Assembly (NCBI RefSeq): GCF_002803155.1
Contig: NZ_NNBP01000004.1
Location: 248,985 to 312,984, forward strand
Source: Streptomyces sp. CB02959
GTDB taxonomy: Bacteria; Actinomycetota; Actinomycetes; Streptomycetales; Streptomycetaceae
Direction: 5' to 3'
Length of the DNA: 64,000 nt
Shown here: piece by piece, positions 57,388 to 64,000 of the stretch
How positions within the stretch are numbered: the stretch's first letter is position 1
How the letters are laid out: each line of letters opens with the position of its first letter
Program-made: the position numbers and the translations under genes
Notes under the pieces: generated by a model
The model's input: the letters and a program-made list of their open reading frames with translations, nothing else
The model's database searches: none
Told to the model about the DNA's origin: nothing

Positions 57388-58457
57388 TTCGCCGCCTGCC
57401 AGCCGCCGTAGAAGATGCCCAGACCGACGATCACGCACATGCCCTGGATGATCCAGAACCGGACCACCACAAGGACTTCGGACCACCCCTTGAGTTCGAA
57501 GTGGTGCTGTAGTGGCGCCATCCGGAAGACCCGCTTGCCGGTCATCCGGAACGAGCCGACCTGGATGACCACGGACATGGTGATCAGGACGAACAGACCG
57601 CCCAGGATGGCCAGCAGCAGCTCCGTGCGGGAGCAGATCGCGAGGCCGGCGAGGGCGCCGCCCAGTGCCAGCGAGCCGGTGTCGCCCATGAAGATCTTGG
57701 CGGGCGAGGTGTTCCACCACAGGAAGCCGAAGCAGGCGCCCATCAGGGCGGAGGCGACCACGGCGAGGTCGAGCGGATCTCGCACCTCGTAGCAGCCGGG
57801 TCCGGCGGTGATCTGGTTGGCGCAGGACTCCTGGTACTGCCAGATGCCGATGAAGGTGTACGCGCCGAAGACCATCACGGAGGCGCCGGTGGCCAGACCG
57901 TCGAGGCCGTCGGTGAGGTTCACGCCGTTGGACATCGCCAGGATCATGAACAGCGCCCAGATGACGAACAGCACCGGGCCGATCTGCCAGCCGAAGTCCT
58001 GGGTGAAGGAGAGCCGGTCGGAGGCCGGGGTGGCGCCCCGCAGGTCGGCGAACTGGAGCGAGAGCACCGCGAAGGCGATGCCGACGATCAGCTGGCCGGC
58101 CATCTTCGCCTTGGCCCGCAGGCCCAGCGACCGCTGCTTGACGATCTTGATGTAGTCGTCGAGGAAGCCGACCAGGCCCATGCCCGCGAAGAGGAAGAGC
58201 ACCAGGATGCCCGAGAAGGTCGGGTCGCTGGAGGTGATCACCTTCGTCAGGGCGTAGGCGATGATCGTGGCCAGGATGAAGGAGATGCCGCCCATGGTGG
58301 GCGTGCCCTTCTTACTGCCGTGGGTGCGGGGGCCGTCATCGCGGATGAACTGCCCGTAGCCCTTCTTGGCCAGCAGTTTGATCAGCAGCGGGGTACCGAT
58401 CAGGGTCAGGAAGAGCCCGATCATCCCGGAGAAGAGGATCTGCTTCATGGAGTTCAT
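57384..58457 (-). CDS. mraY: Phospho-MurNAc-pentapeptide translocase
   Basis: MraY makes lipid I by moving phospho-MurNAc-pentapeptide to undecaprenyl phosphate. The 357-residue membrane enzyme has about ten helices and catalytic motifs [32 protein letters not shown] and the HHH-type region [16 protein letters not shown] at 58457 overlaps the murF stop as ATGA. Confidence 0.97.
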   Translation of the reverse strand: MNSMKQILFSGMIGLFLTLIGTPLLIKLLAKKGYGQFIRDDGPRTHGSKKGTPTMGGISFILATIIAYALTKVITSSDPTFSGILVLFLFAGMGLVGFLDDYIKIVKQRSLGLRAKAKMAGQLIVGIAFAVLSLQFADLRGATPASDRLSFTQDFGWQIGPVLFVIWALFMILAMSNGVNLTDGLDGLATGASVMVFGAYTFIGIWQYQESCANQITAGPGCYEVRDPLDLAVVASALMGACFGFLWWNTSPAKIFMGDTGSLALGGALAGLAICSRTELLLAILGGLFVLITMSVVIQVGSFRMTGKRVFRMAPLQHHFELKGWSEVLVVVRFWIIQGMCVIVGLGIFYGGWQAAK

Positions 58458-59896
58458 CGGGACGCGGCCCCGCCCTCAACGCCGGACCCGCCCTCGCCGT
58501 CCAGCAATGCCGCGGCGACTCGCTCCAGGCCCACCGACCTGGACGCCTTCACCAGCACGACGTCTCCCGGTCGCAGATCCCTGCGCAACAGATCGATCGC
58601 CGCCCGCGCGTCGGACACGTGCACCGACTCCTCACCCCACGAACCCTCGTTCTTGGCGCCCATGTCGAGCCAGGCCGCTTCCCTGCCGCCGACCGCCACG
58701 AGCTTGCTGACGTTGAGCCGGACGACCAGCCGTCCGACCGCGTCGTGTTCGGCGAGTGACTCCTCGCCCAGCTCGGCCATCTCACCGAGCACCGCCCACG
58801 TCCGGCCCCCGTTCGCCTTGACGGCGGTGCCCATGGCGACCAGCGCACGCAGCGCCGCTCGCATGGACTCGGGGTTCGCGTTGTAGGCGTCGTTGACGAC
58901 CGTCACGCCGTCCGCGCGCTCGGTGACCTCCATCCGCCAGCGGGAGAGCGTGCCGGCTTCGGAGAGCGCGACGGCGATCTCGTCCACGGGCATGCCCAAC
59001 TCATGGGCGACGGCGGCCGCGGCAAGCGCGTTCGACACGTGGTGCTCACCGTACAGCCGCATCGTCACATCGCTGCACCCGGAGGGTGTGTGAAGCGTGA
59101 AGGCGGGCTGTCCGAGGCCGTTGAGCCGGACATTCTCGGCGCGTACGGCGGCGTCCGCGGCCTCGCCGAAGAGGATGGTGCGGGCCTTGGTGCGGGACGC
59201 CATGGCACGGACGAACGGGTCGTCGGCGTTGAGCACCGCCACCCCGCCGTCCTCGGCCGCGGGCAGCGACTCGACGAGCTCGCCCTTGGCCTCGGCGATC
59301 TGCTCGCGGCCGCCGAACTCGCCGAGGTGCGCGGTGCCGACGTTGAGGACCACCCCGATCCGGGGCGGGGTCAGCCCGGCGAGGTAGCGGATGTGGCCGA
59401 CGCCGCGGGCGCCCATCTCCAGGACGAGGTGACGGGTGGTGGCGTCGGCGCGCAGCGCGGTGAGCGGCAGCCCGATCTCGTTGTTGAGGTTGCCTTCCGG
59501 CCACACCGTCGGCCCGTGCCGCTGCAGCAGCTGGGCGATCAGGTCCTTGGTGCTGGTCTTGCCGGCCGAGCCGGTCAGACCGACGACGGTGGTGCCCAGG
59601 CGGTCCACGACGGCTCGGGCGAGTGCGCCGAGAGCTGCGACGACGTCATCGACGATGATCGCCGGGACGCCCACCGGGCGGGCCGCGAGGACGGCCGTCG
59701 CACCGGCTTCCACGGCGCCGACGGCGAAGTCGTGGCCGTCGACGCGCTCACCGGCGAACGCAACGAACAGGCCACCCGGGCGGACCGCCCGGGAGTCCGA
59801 GACGACCGGCCCGGTGACCTCGCGGTCCGGGTCCGGTATGTCGTGCTGCTGTCCGCCGACGATGCTCGCGATCTCGGCGAGGGACAGGGAGATCAC
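58454..59896 (-). CDS. murF: UDP-MurNAc-tripeptide:D-Ala-D-Ala ligase
   Basis: MurF adds D-Ala-D-Ala to the precursor. The 480-residue ligase has [19 protein letters not shown] (ATP loop), [29 protein letters not shown] and [22 protein letters not shown] at 59896 is 62 nt after the murE stop. The C-terminal domain has [18 protein letters not shown]. Confidence 0.97.
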   Translation of the reverse strand: MISLSLAEIASIVGGQQHDIPDPDREVTGPVVSDSRAVRPGGLFVAFAGERVDGHDFAVGAVEAGATAVLAARPVGVPAIIVDDVVAALGALARAVVDRLGTTVVGLTGSAGKTSTKDLIAQLLQRHGPTVWPEGNLNNEIGLPLTALRADATTRHLVLEMGARGVGHIRYLAGLTPPRIGVVLNVGTAHLGEFGGREQIAEAKGELVESLPAAEDGGVAVLNADDPFVRAMASRTKARTILFGEAADAAVRAENVRLNGLGQPAFTLHTPSGCSDVTMRLYGEHHVSNALAAAAVAHELGMPVDEIAVALSEAGTLSRWRMEVTERADGVTVVNDAYNANPESMRAALRALVAMGTAVKANGGRTWAVLGEMAELGEESLAEHDAVGRLVVRLNVSKLVAVGGREAAWLDMGAKNEGSWGEESVHVSDARAAIDLLRRDLRPGDVVLVKASRSVGLERVAAALLDGEGGSGVEGGAASR

Positions 59897-59958
59897 AGGT
59901 CACCCCCGGGGCCGTGCAGAAGGTGCCAACAAGAGGATTGTGCGCGCATGGCGGTGTG

Positions 59959-61695
59959 TCATCCCTGGTGGTTCGGCTGCTGTGACTGCTGCGACGTCTG
60001 CGACTCCTCGATGGCAGCGCGCAGCACCTGACGGTCGTCGAAGGGGCGTACCACTCCGGCGATGTCCTGACCCTGTTCGTGGCCCTTGCCCGCGACGATC
60101 ACGGTGTCGCCTGGCTCGGCGCGGGCGACCGCGGCGGCAATGGCGGCGGCCCGGTCCTCTTCCACGAGAACGGTGCCGCGCTCGTGGACGGGCACCTCGG
60201 CGGCGCCCGCAAGCATGGTGGCGAGGATCGAGAGCGGATCCTCGGAACGCGGATTGTCGGAGGTCAGCACGGCGGTGTCGGCGAGCCGGGCGACCGCGGC
60301 ACCCATCGGCATCCGCTTGTGCGGGTCGCGGTCGCCGCCGCAGCCGAGGACCGCGTGCACCTTGCCGGTGGTGACCTTGCGCAGGGCGCGCAGAACCGAT
60401 TCGACGGCGTCCGTCTTGTGGGCGTAGTCGACGACCGCGAGGTAGGGCTGGCCGACGTCCACCCGCTCCAGGCGGCCGGGGACCCCGGGGATCGCGGCGA
60501 CGCCGTCGGCCGCGGTCTGCGGGTCGACACCGGCGACGACCAGCGCCGTGATGGCGGCCAGCGCGTTGGAGACGTTGAACGGGCCGGCGATCGGGGAGGC
60601 GGCGCGCACCGTCACGCCCCCGGGGCCGTGCACGGTGAAGGTCGAGCCGAGCGCGCCGAGCTCGACGTCGGCGGCGCGCCAGTCGGCGTCCGGGTGGCCC
60701 TCGGCGGAGAACGTGGTCACCGGGACCTCGGACTCGCCGGCGGCCAGCCGGCGGCCGTACTCGTCGTCGAGGTTGACCACCCCGGCCTTGCTGCGCGCCG
60801 CGGTGAACAGCTGCGCCTTGGCCTGGAAGTAGTCCTCCATGCCGGAGTGGAACTCCATGTGCTCCGGGCTGAGGTTGTTGAAGACCGCGACGTCGAAGAC
60901 GCAGCCGTCGACCCGGCCGAGCACCAGCGCGTGGCTGGAGACCTCCATGGCGACCGAGCGGACGCCGCGCTCGCGCATCACCGCGAACAGCGCCTGGAGG
61001 TCGGTGGCCTCGGGGGTGGTCCGCTCGGACTTCAGGCGCTCGTCGCCGATCCGGGACTCGACCGTACCGATCAGGCCGGTCAGCCCCCCGCCCTCCTTGG
61101 CGGCCGCGGCCCGCAGCCCGCCCTCGATGAGGTACGCGGTGGTGGTCTTGCCGGAGGTGCCGGTGATACCGATCTGGAGGAGGTCCTCACCCGGCGCCCC
61201 GTAGATCGAGACGGCCAGGGCGCCCATCCGCCCGCGCGGGTCGTCGACGGCCAGGACCGGCAGGCCGGTCGCGGCGGCCCGCTCGGCGCCCGACGGGTCG
61301 GTCAGGATCGCGGCGGCGCCGAGGTCGGCGGCCTGGGCGACGAAGTCGGCGCCGTGCAGACGGGCGCCGGGCAGTGCGGCGTAGACGTCGCCGGGGCGGA
61401 CCGCACGGGAGTCGTGGGTGATGCCGGTGACCCGGACGGCGCCCGCGCGGTCCGGGGCCGGGATCGCGAGCTGCCGGGCGAGGTCGGCCAGGGGGGTGGG
61501 GCGGACCTCCTCAGGGCGCGGCGCGCCCGGATATCTGCCGGGGCCGCCCTTCTCCGCGTGCTGGGGTTTCGGGGACTGATCAGCTTGTGACACGGCGGTG
61601 AGCGTACCGGGCAGAACGGGCTCGGGGCGAAGTGAGGGCTTCGCCGGGGTTCTGTCACCGGGCAGGTGCGGGCCGTCTGGGGTGATCGTCGTCAC
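59959..61695 (-). CDS. murE: UDP-MurNAc-L-Ala-D-Glu:diaminopimelate ligase
   Basis: MurE adds diaminopimelate, the LL form in Streptomyces. The 578-residue ligase has a 65-residue N-terminal extension, then [51 protein letters not shown], and the DNPRSEDP motif that binds the diaminopimelate substrate. The C-terminus is Gln/Ser-rich. GTG at 61695; the extension contains other possible starts (for example at a later Met/Val), so the exact start is less sure. Confidence 0.96.
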   Translation of the reverse strand: MTTITPDGPHLPGDRTPAKPSLRPEPVLPGTLTAVSQADQSPKPQHAEKGGPGRYPGAPRPEEVRPTPLADLARQLAIPAPDRAGAVRVTGITHDSRAVRPGDVYAALPGARLHGADFVAQAADLGAAAILTDPSGAERAAATGLPVLAVDDPRGRMGALAVSIYGAPGEDLLQIGITGTSGKTTTAYLIEGGLRAAAAKEGGGLTGLIGTVESRIGDERLKSERTTPEATDLQALFAVMRERGVRSVAMEVSSHALVLGRVDGCVFDVAVFNNLSPEHMEFHSGMEDYFQAKAQLFTAARSKAGVVNLDDEYGRRLAAGESEVPVTTFSAEGHPDADWRAADVELGALGSTFTVHGPGGVTVRAASPIAGPFNVSNALAAITALVVAGVDPQTAADGVAAIPGVPGRLERVDVGQPYLAVVDYAHKTDAVESVLRALRKVTTGKVHAVLGCGGDRDPHKRMPMGAAVARLADTAVLTSDNPRSEDPLSILATMLAGAAEVPVHERGTVLVEEDRAAAIAAAVARAEPGDTVIVAGKGHEQGQDIAGVVRPFDDRQVLRAAIEESQTSQQSQQPNHQG

Positions 61696-61713
61696 GGCGG
61701 TGTTGCCTCGATT

Positions 61714-63681
61714 TCATTCGCCTGGCTTGAACGTGACCGGCAGCCGCGGCGGCTGTGCACCGGTCGGGGGGACCTGGAGGGTCTTCAGTGCGAACGCCAT
61801 GACCTGCTGGAAGATCGGGCCGCAGACCTGGCCTCCGAAATAGCTGCCCTGCTTGGGGTTCTGTACGGCGCAGTAGACGGTGATGCGCGGCTTGTCGGCG
61901 GGCGCGAAGCCGGCGAAGGAAGCGGTGTAGCCGTGGTAGCGGCCGGTCTTCGGGTCCACCCGGTTGGAGGTGCCGGTCTTGCCGCCGACCCGGTACCCGT
62001 CGATCTTCGCCTTGGCTCCGGTGCCCTCCTGGTCGTCCACCACCGACTCCAGCATGTTGGCGAGGGTGCCGGCGGTCTTCTGGCTCACCACGCGGTCCCG
62101 GGCGGGCGCGGGGGCCGGGGCGTACCGGCCGTCCGGCCCGGTGGTGCCGCGGACGAGGGTGGGGGCGATCCGCTCGCCGCCGTTGGCGATGGTGGAGTAC
62201 ACCGAGGCGGCCTGGACGGCGTTGAGGGACAGGCCCTGGCCGAACGGGATGGTGTACTGCTGGGAGGTGTTCCAGTCCTGCGGCTTGGCGAGGATGCCGT
62301 CCGTCTCGCCGGGGAAGTTGAGCCCGGTCGGCTGGCCGATGCCGAATTTCCGCAGGTAGGAGTAGAGGACCTGGTTGGCCTGGGGCTGGGTGGTGCCCAG
62401 CTGGCCGGCGGCCAGGATGGTGCCGATGTTGCTGGACTTGGCGAGCACGCCGTTGAGCGTGAGGTGCCAGGTGGCGTGGTCGACGTCGTCCGAGAAGAGC
62501 CGGTCGCCGCGGTGCAGCCGGTTGGGCACGGTGACCCGGGTGTACGGGGTCGCGGCGCCCTCCTGAAGGACGGCCGCCATCGACATCAGCTTGCTGGTGG
62601 AACCGGGTTCGAAGGCATCGGTGAGCGCGGGGTTGCCGAGCTCGTCGGGTCCGGCCTTGGAGAGGTCGTTGGGGTCGAACCCGGGCGCGTTGGCCAGTGC
62701 CAGGATCTGGCCGGTGCGGGTGTCCTGGACGACGACGTAGCCGCGGTCGGCGCGGGACTTCTCCACCTGGTCGGAGATGGCCTGCTGGGCCGCCCACTGG
62801 ATGTCCCGGTCGAGGGTCAGCTGCACGTCGGTGCCGGGTACGGCGGGGTGCTCCTGGGTGTCGGCGGTGGGCACCCGGCGGCCCCCGGACTGCGCGTAGA
62901 CCAGCTTGCCGTCCTTGCCGGCCAGCTCCTTGTCGAGCTGGGCCTCCAGGCCGCCGGCGCCCTTGCCCGTGCCGTTGACGAAGCCGAGGACGCCGGCCGC
63001 GAGGTCGCCGCCCGGATAGACGCGCTTGCTGTGCTTGTCCGCGAAGACCCCGACCAGGACGTCGGGGCGGGGCGCGCTCTTGGGCGCGGCGGCCGCCTTG
63101 GCGTCCAGCACCTTGCGAAGGTCCTTGATCTGCTTCCAGACCAGGGGGGTGCGCTGCCGGGCGAGCAGGACGTAGCGGGACGTCGGGTGGTCGAGCTTGG
63201 CGGCGAGGGTCGCCTCGGGCTCGCCGAGGATCGGCGCGAGCAGCGCGGCGGCCTGCTGCGGGGCGTCCTTGATCTTGATCTTGTCGGGCGCCAGCAGGCT
63301 CGGGTCGGCGGTGATGTCGTACGCGTCCACGGTGGTGGCCAGGTCCACGCCGTTGCGGTCGGTGATCGCGCCGCGCTCGGCGGCCAGCTTGACCGGGACG
63401 TAGCGGTTCTCGTTGGCCTTGGCGGCGTACGCGGCGGCGTCCACGCCCTGCACCTGCACCAGCCGGACGACGAAGGCCAGCATCACCAGCGTCAGCGCCA
63501 GGGCGACCAGGCGCAGCCGCGGGCGCGGGCTGACCGGCCGCAGCGGTCCGGCGGCCGGCCGCCGGGCCGAGCCGGCTGGGCGGCGGGCGGCGGACGGGCG
63601 GGGCGCGCCGGAGCGGCCGGCGGGTCGGCCGCCGGGCCGGGCGGGGCGCGGAACGCGACGGGGGTCCCTGGGCTGGGTCAT
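61714..63681 (-). CDS. ftsI: Septal class B penicillin-binding protein FtsI
   Basis: FtsI (PBP3) is the septal transpeptidase. The 655-residue protein has a Pro/Arg-rich cytosolic head, a membrane helix at about 57-75, a dimerisation domain, and the three catalytic motifs STSK (361-364), SSN (416-418) and KTG (568-570). No PASTA domain is seen. ATG at 63681; it stops 18 nt before murE. A 40-bp perfect palindrome lies in the gap to ftsL. Confidence 0.97.
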   Translation of the reverse strand: MTQPRDPRRVPRPARPGGRPAGRSGAPRPSAARRPAGSARRPAAGPLRPVSPRPRLRLVALALTLVMLAFVVRLVQVQGVDAAAYAAKANENRYVPVKLAAERGAITDRNGVDLATTVDAYDITADPSLLAPDKIKIKDAPQQAAALLAPILGEPEATLAAKLDHPTSRYVLLARQRTPLVWKQIKDLRKVLDAKAAAAPKSAPRPDVLVGVFADKHSKRVYPGGDLAAGVLGFVNGTGKGAGGLEAQLDKELAGKDGKLVYAQSGGRRVPTADTQEHPAVPGTDVQLTLDRDIQWAAQQAISDQVEKSRADRGYVVVQDTRTGQILALANAPGFDPNDLSKAGPDELGNPALTDAFEPGSTSKLMSMAAVLQEGAATPYTRVTVPNRLHRGDRLFSDDVDHATWHLTLNGVLAKSSNIGTILAAGQLGTTQPQANQVLYSYLRKFGIGQPTGLNFPGETDGILAKPQDWNTSQQYTIPFGQGLSLNAVQAASVYSTIANGGERIAPTLVRGTTGPDGRYAPAPAPARDRVVSQKTAGTLANMLESVVDDQEGTGAKAKIDGYRVGGKTGTSNRVDPKTGRYHGYTASFAGFAPADKPRITVYCAVQNPKQGSYFGGQVCGPIFQQVMAFALKTLQVPPTGAQPPRLPVTFKPGE

Positions 63682-63723
63682 ACCGCGGTCTCCGAGGCGG
63701 GCACGGGGGTGGCGGGCAGCGGC

Positions 63724-63763
63724 GCGGCGCCGTGCCCCCGGTGCACCGGGGGCACGGCGCCGC
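63724..63763. repeat. 40-bp perfect palindrome between ftsL and ftsI
   Basis: Twenty bases on each side of a GTG|CAC centre are fully complementary, with no spacer. In RNA it gives a long GC-rich stem of up to 20 bp. It lies about 25 nt after the ftsL stop and 43 nt before the ftsI start. It could weaken or end transcription from ftsL, or be a DNA-level site. Confidence 0.85.
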
Positions 63764-63787
63764 AGCAGCGGAATGCGGGGGCGGGCG

Positions 63788-64000
63788 TCACGGGGTCACC
63801 TGCGCGGCGGCCGCCGGGGACGGCCCGGCCGTGGGACCGGACGCGCGGGCGGCGGGCGCCGGCGGTGTGGGCGTGTCGGGCGTGAGGAAGGAGGCCGGGG
63901 CCATGGGGGCCGCCAGCGGGCCCGGGGAGGGCGGGACGCCCGGGGTGCTGGGGGCGAGCGGTCCCGGCGGGGTCGATACGGCCGCCGGCGCCACCGGCGG
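63788..64000 (-). CDS. ftsL: FtsL C-terminal tail, 5' part off window
   Basis: An open frame running off the right edge and ending TGA at 63788. The visible residues are Pro/Ala/Gly/Ser/Thr-rich and hydrophilic (APMAPASFLTPDTPTPPAPA and similar). In the division cluster the gene between rsmH and ftsI is ftsL, whose Streptomyces product has a Pro-rich C-terminal tail after the membrane helix and coiled coil. Neither helix is visible here, so the call rests on position and composition. Confidence 0.6.
   Translation of the reverse strand, partial: PPVAPAAVSTPPGPLAPSTPGVPPSPGPLAAPMAPASFLTPDTPTPPAPAARASGPTAGPSPAAAAQVTP

Overview
The window is a high-GC actinobacterial chromosome segment, almost certainly from a Streptomyces or close relative. 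Evidence is the very high G+C with strong third-position bias, frequent GTG/TTG starts, a DivIVA/SepF/YggT block beside ftsZ, PriA in place of separate HisA and TrpF, a trpM micro-gene, and a gene order that matches from memory the lgt-trp-his-dnaE-ileS-dcw stretch of S. coelicolor (about SCO2034 to SCO2091). No tRNA, rRNA, insertion sequence, integrase or CRISPR array was seen.

Region 1 (1-8927, all minus strand) is the tryptophan cluster and its tail: hisI, trpE, three small uncharacterised membrane proteins (TIGR02234 type, HGxxPAAW type, DUF2752), trpC, trpM, trpB, trpA, a membrane-anchored thioredoxin-like protein, and lgt running off the left edge. trpD, trpG and trpF are not here; PriA further right should supply the TrpF step.

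Region 2 (8960-14379) separates hisI/trpE from the main his operon. It holds a small membrane protein, a mycothiol-dependent isomerase-type protein, a LysR regulator, and a divergent sdhCAB operon with a LysR-type box between them. Region 3 (14409-20242, minus) is hisD-hisC-hisB-small membrane protein-hisH-priA-ridA-hisF, tightly packed with overlapping starts and stops and an interrupted palindrome upstream.

Region 4 (20640-28412) is mixed housekeeping and unknown genes: a large membrane-anchored repeat protein, a LON-domain protein, a YbaK deacylase, a 24-codon gene resembling ribosomal protein bL37, an ABC exporter pair, a NYN-domain protein and a 54-residue conserved protein. Region 5 (28457-43280) has dnaE, DUF2252, a tandem duplication of a two-gene module (four-helix membrane protein plus CxxC thioredoxin-like protein), a dienelactone hydrolase, MscS, a Na+/H+ antiporter, rluD, lspA and a DksA-type zinc finger protein with a histone-like Lys/Ala tail.

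Region 6 (43590-64000) is ileS behind a translational T-box, followed by the division and cell-wall cluster on the minus strand: ftsL (partial), ftsI, murE, murF, mraY, murD, ftsW, murG, ftsQ, ftsZ, pgeF, yggS, sepF, yggT and divIVA. These genes build lipid II and assemble the septum and polar growth machinery. lgt and lspA, both needed for lipoprotein maturation, lie at opposite ends of the window's left two thirds.
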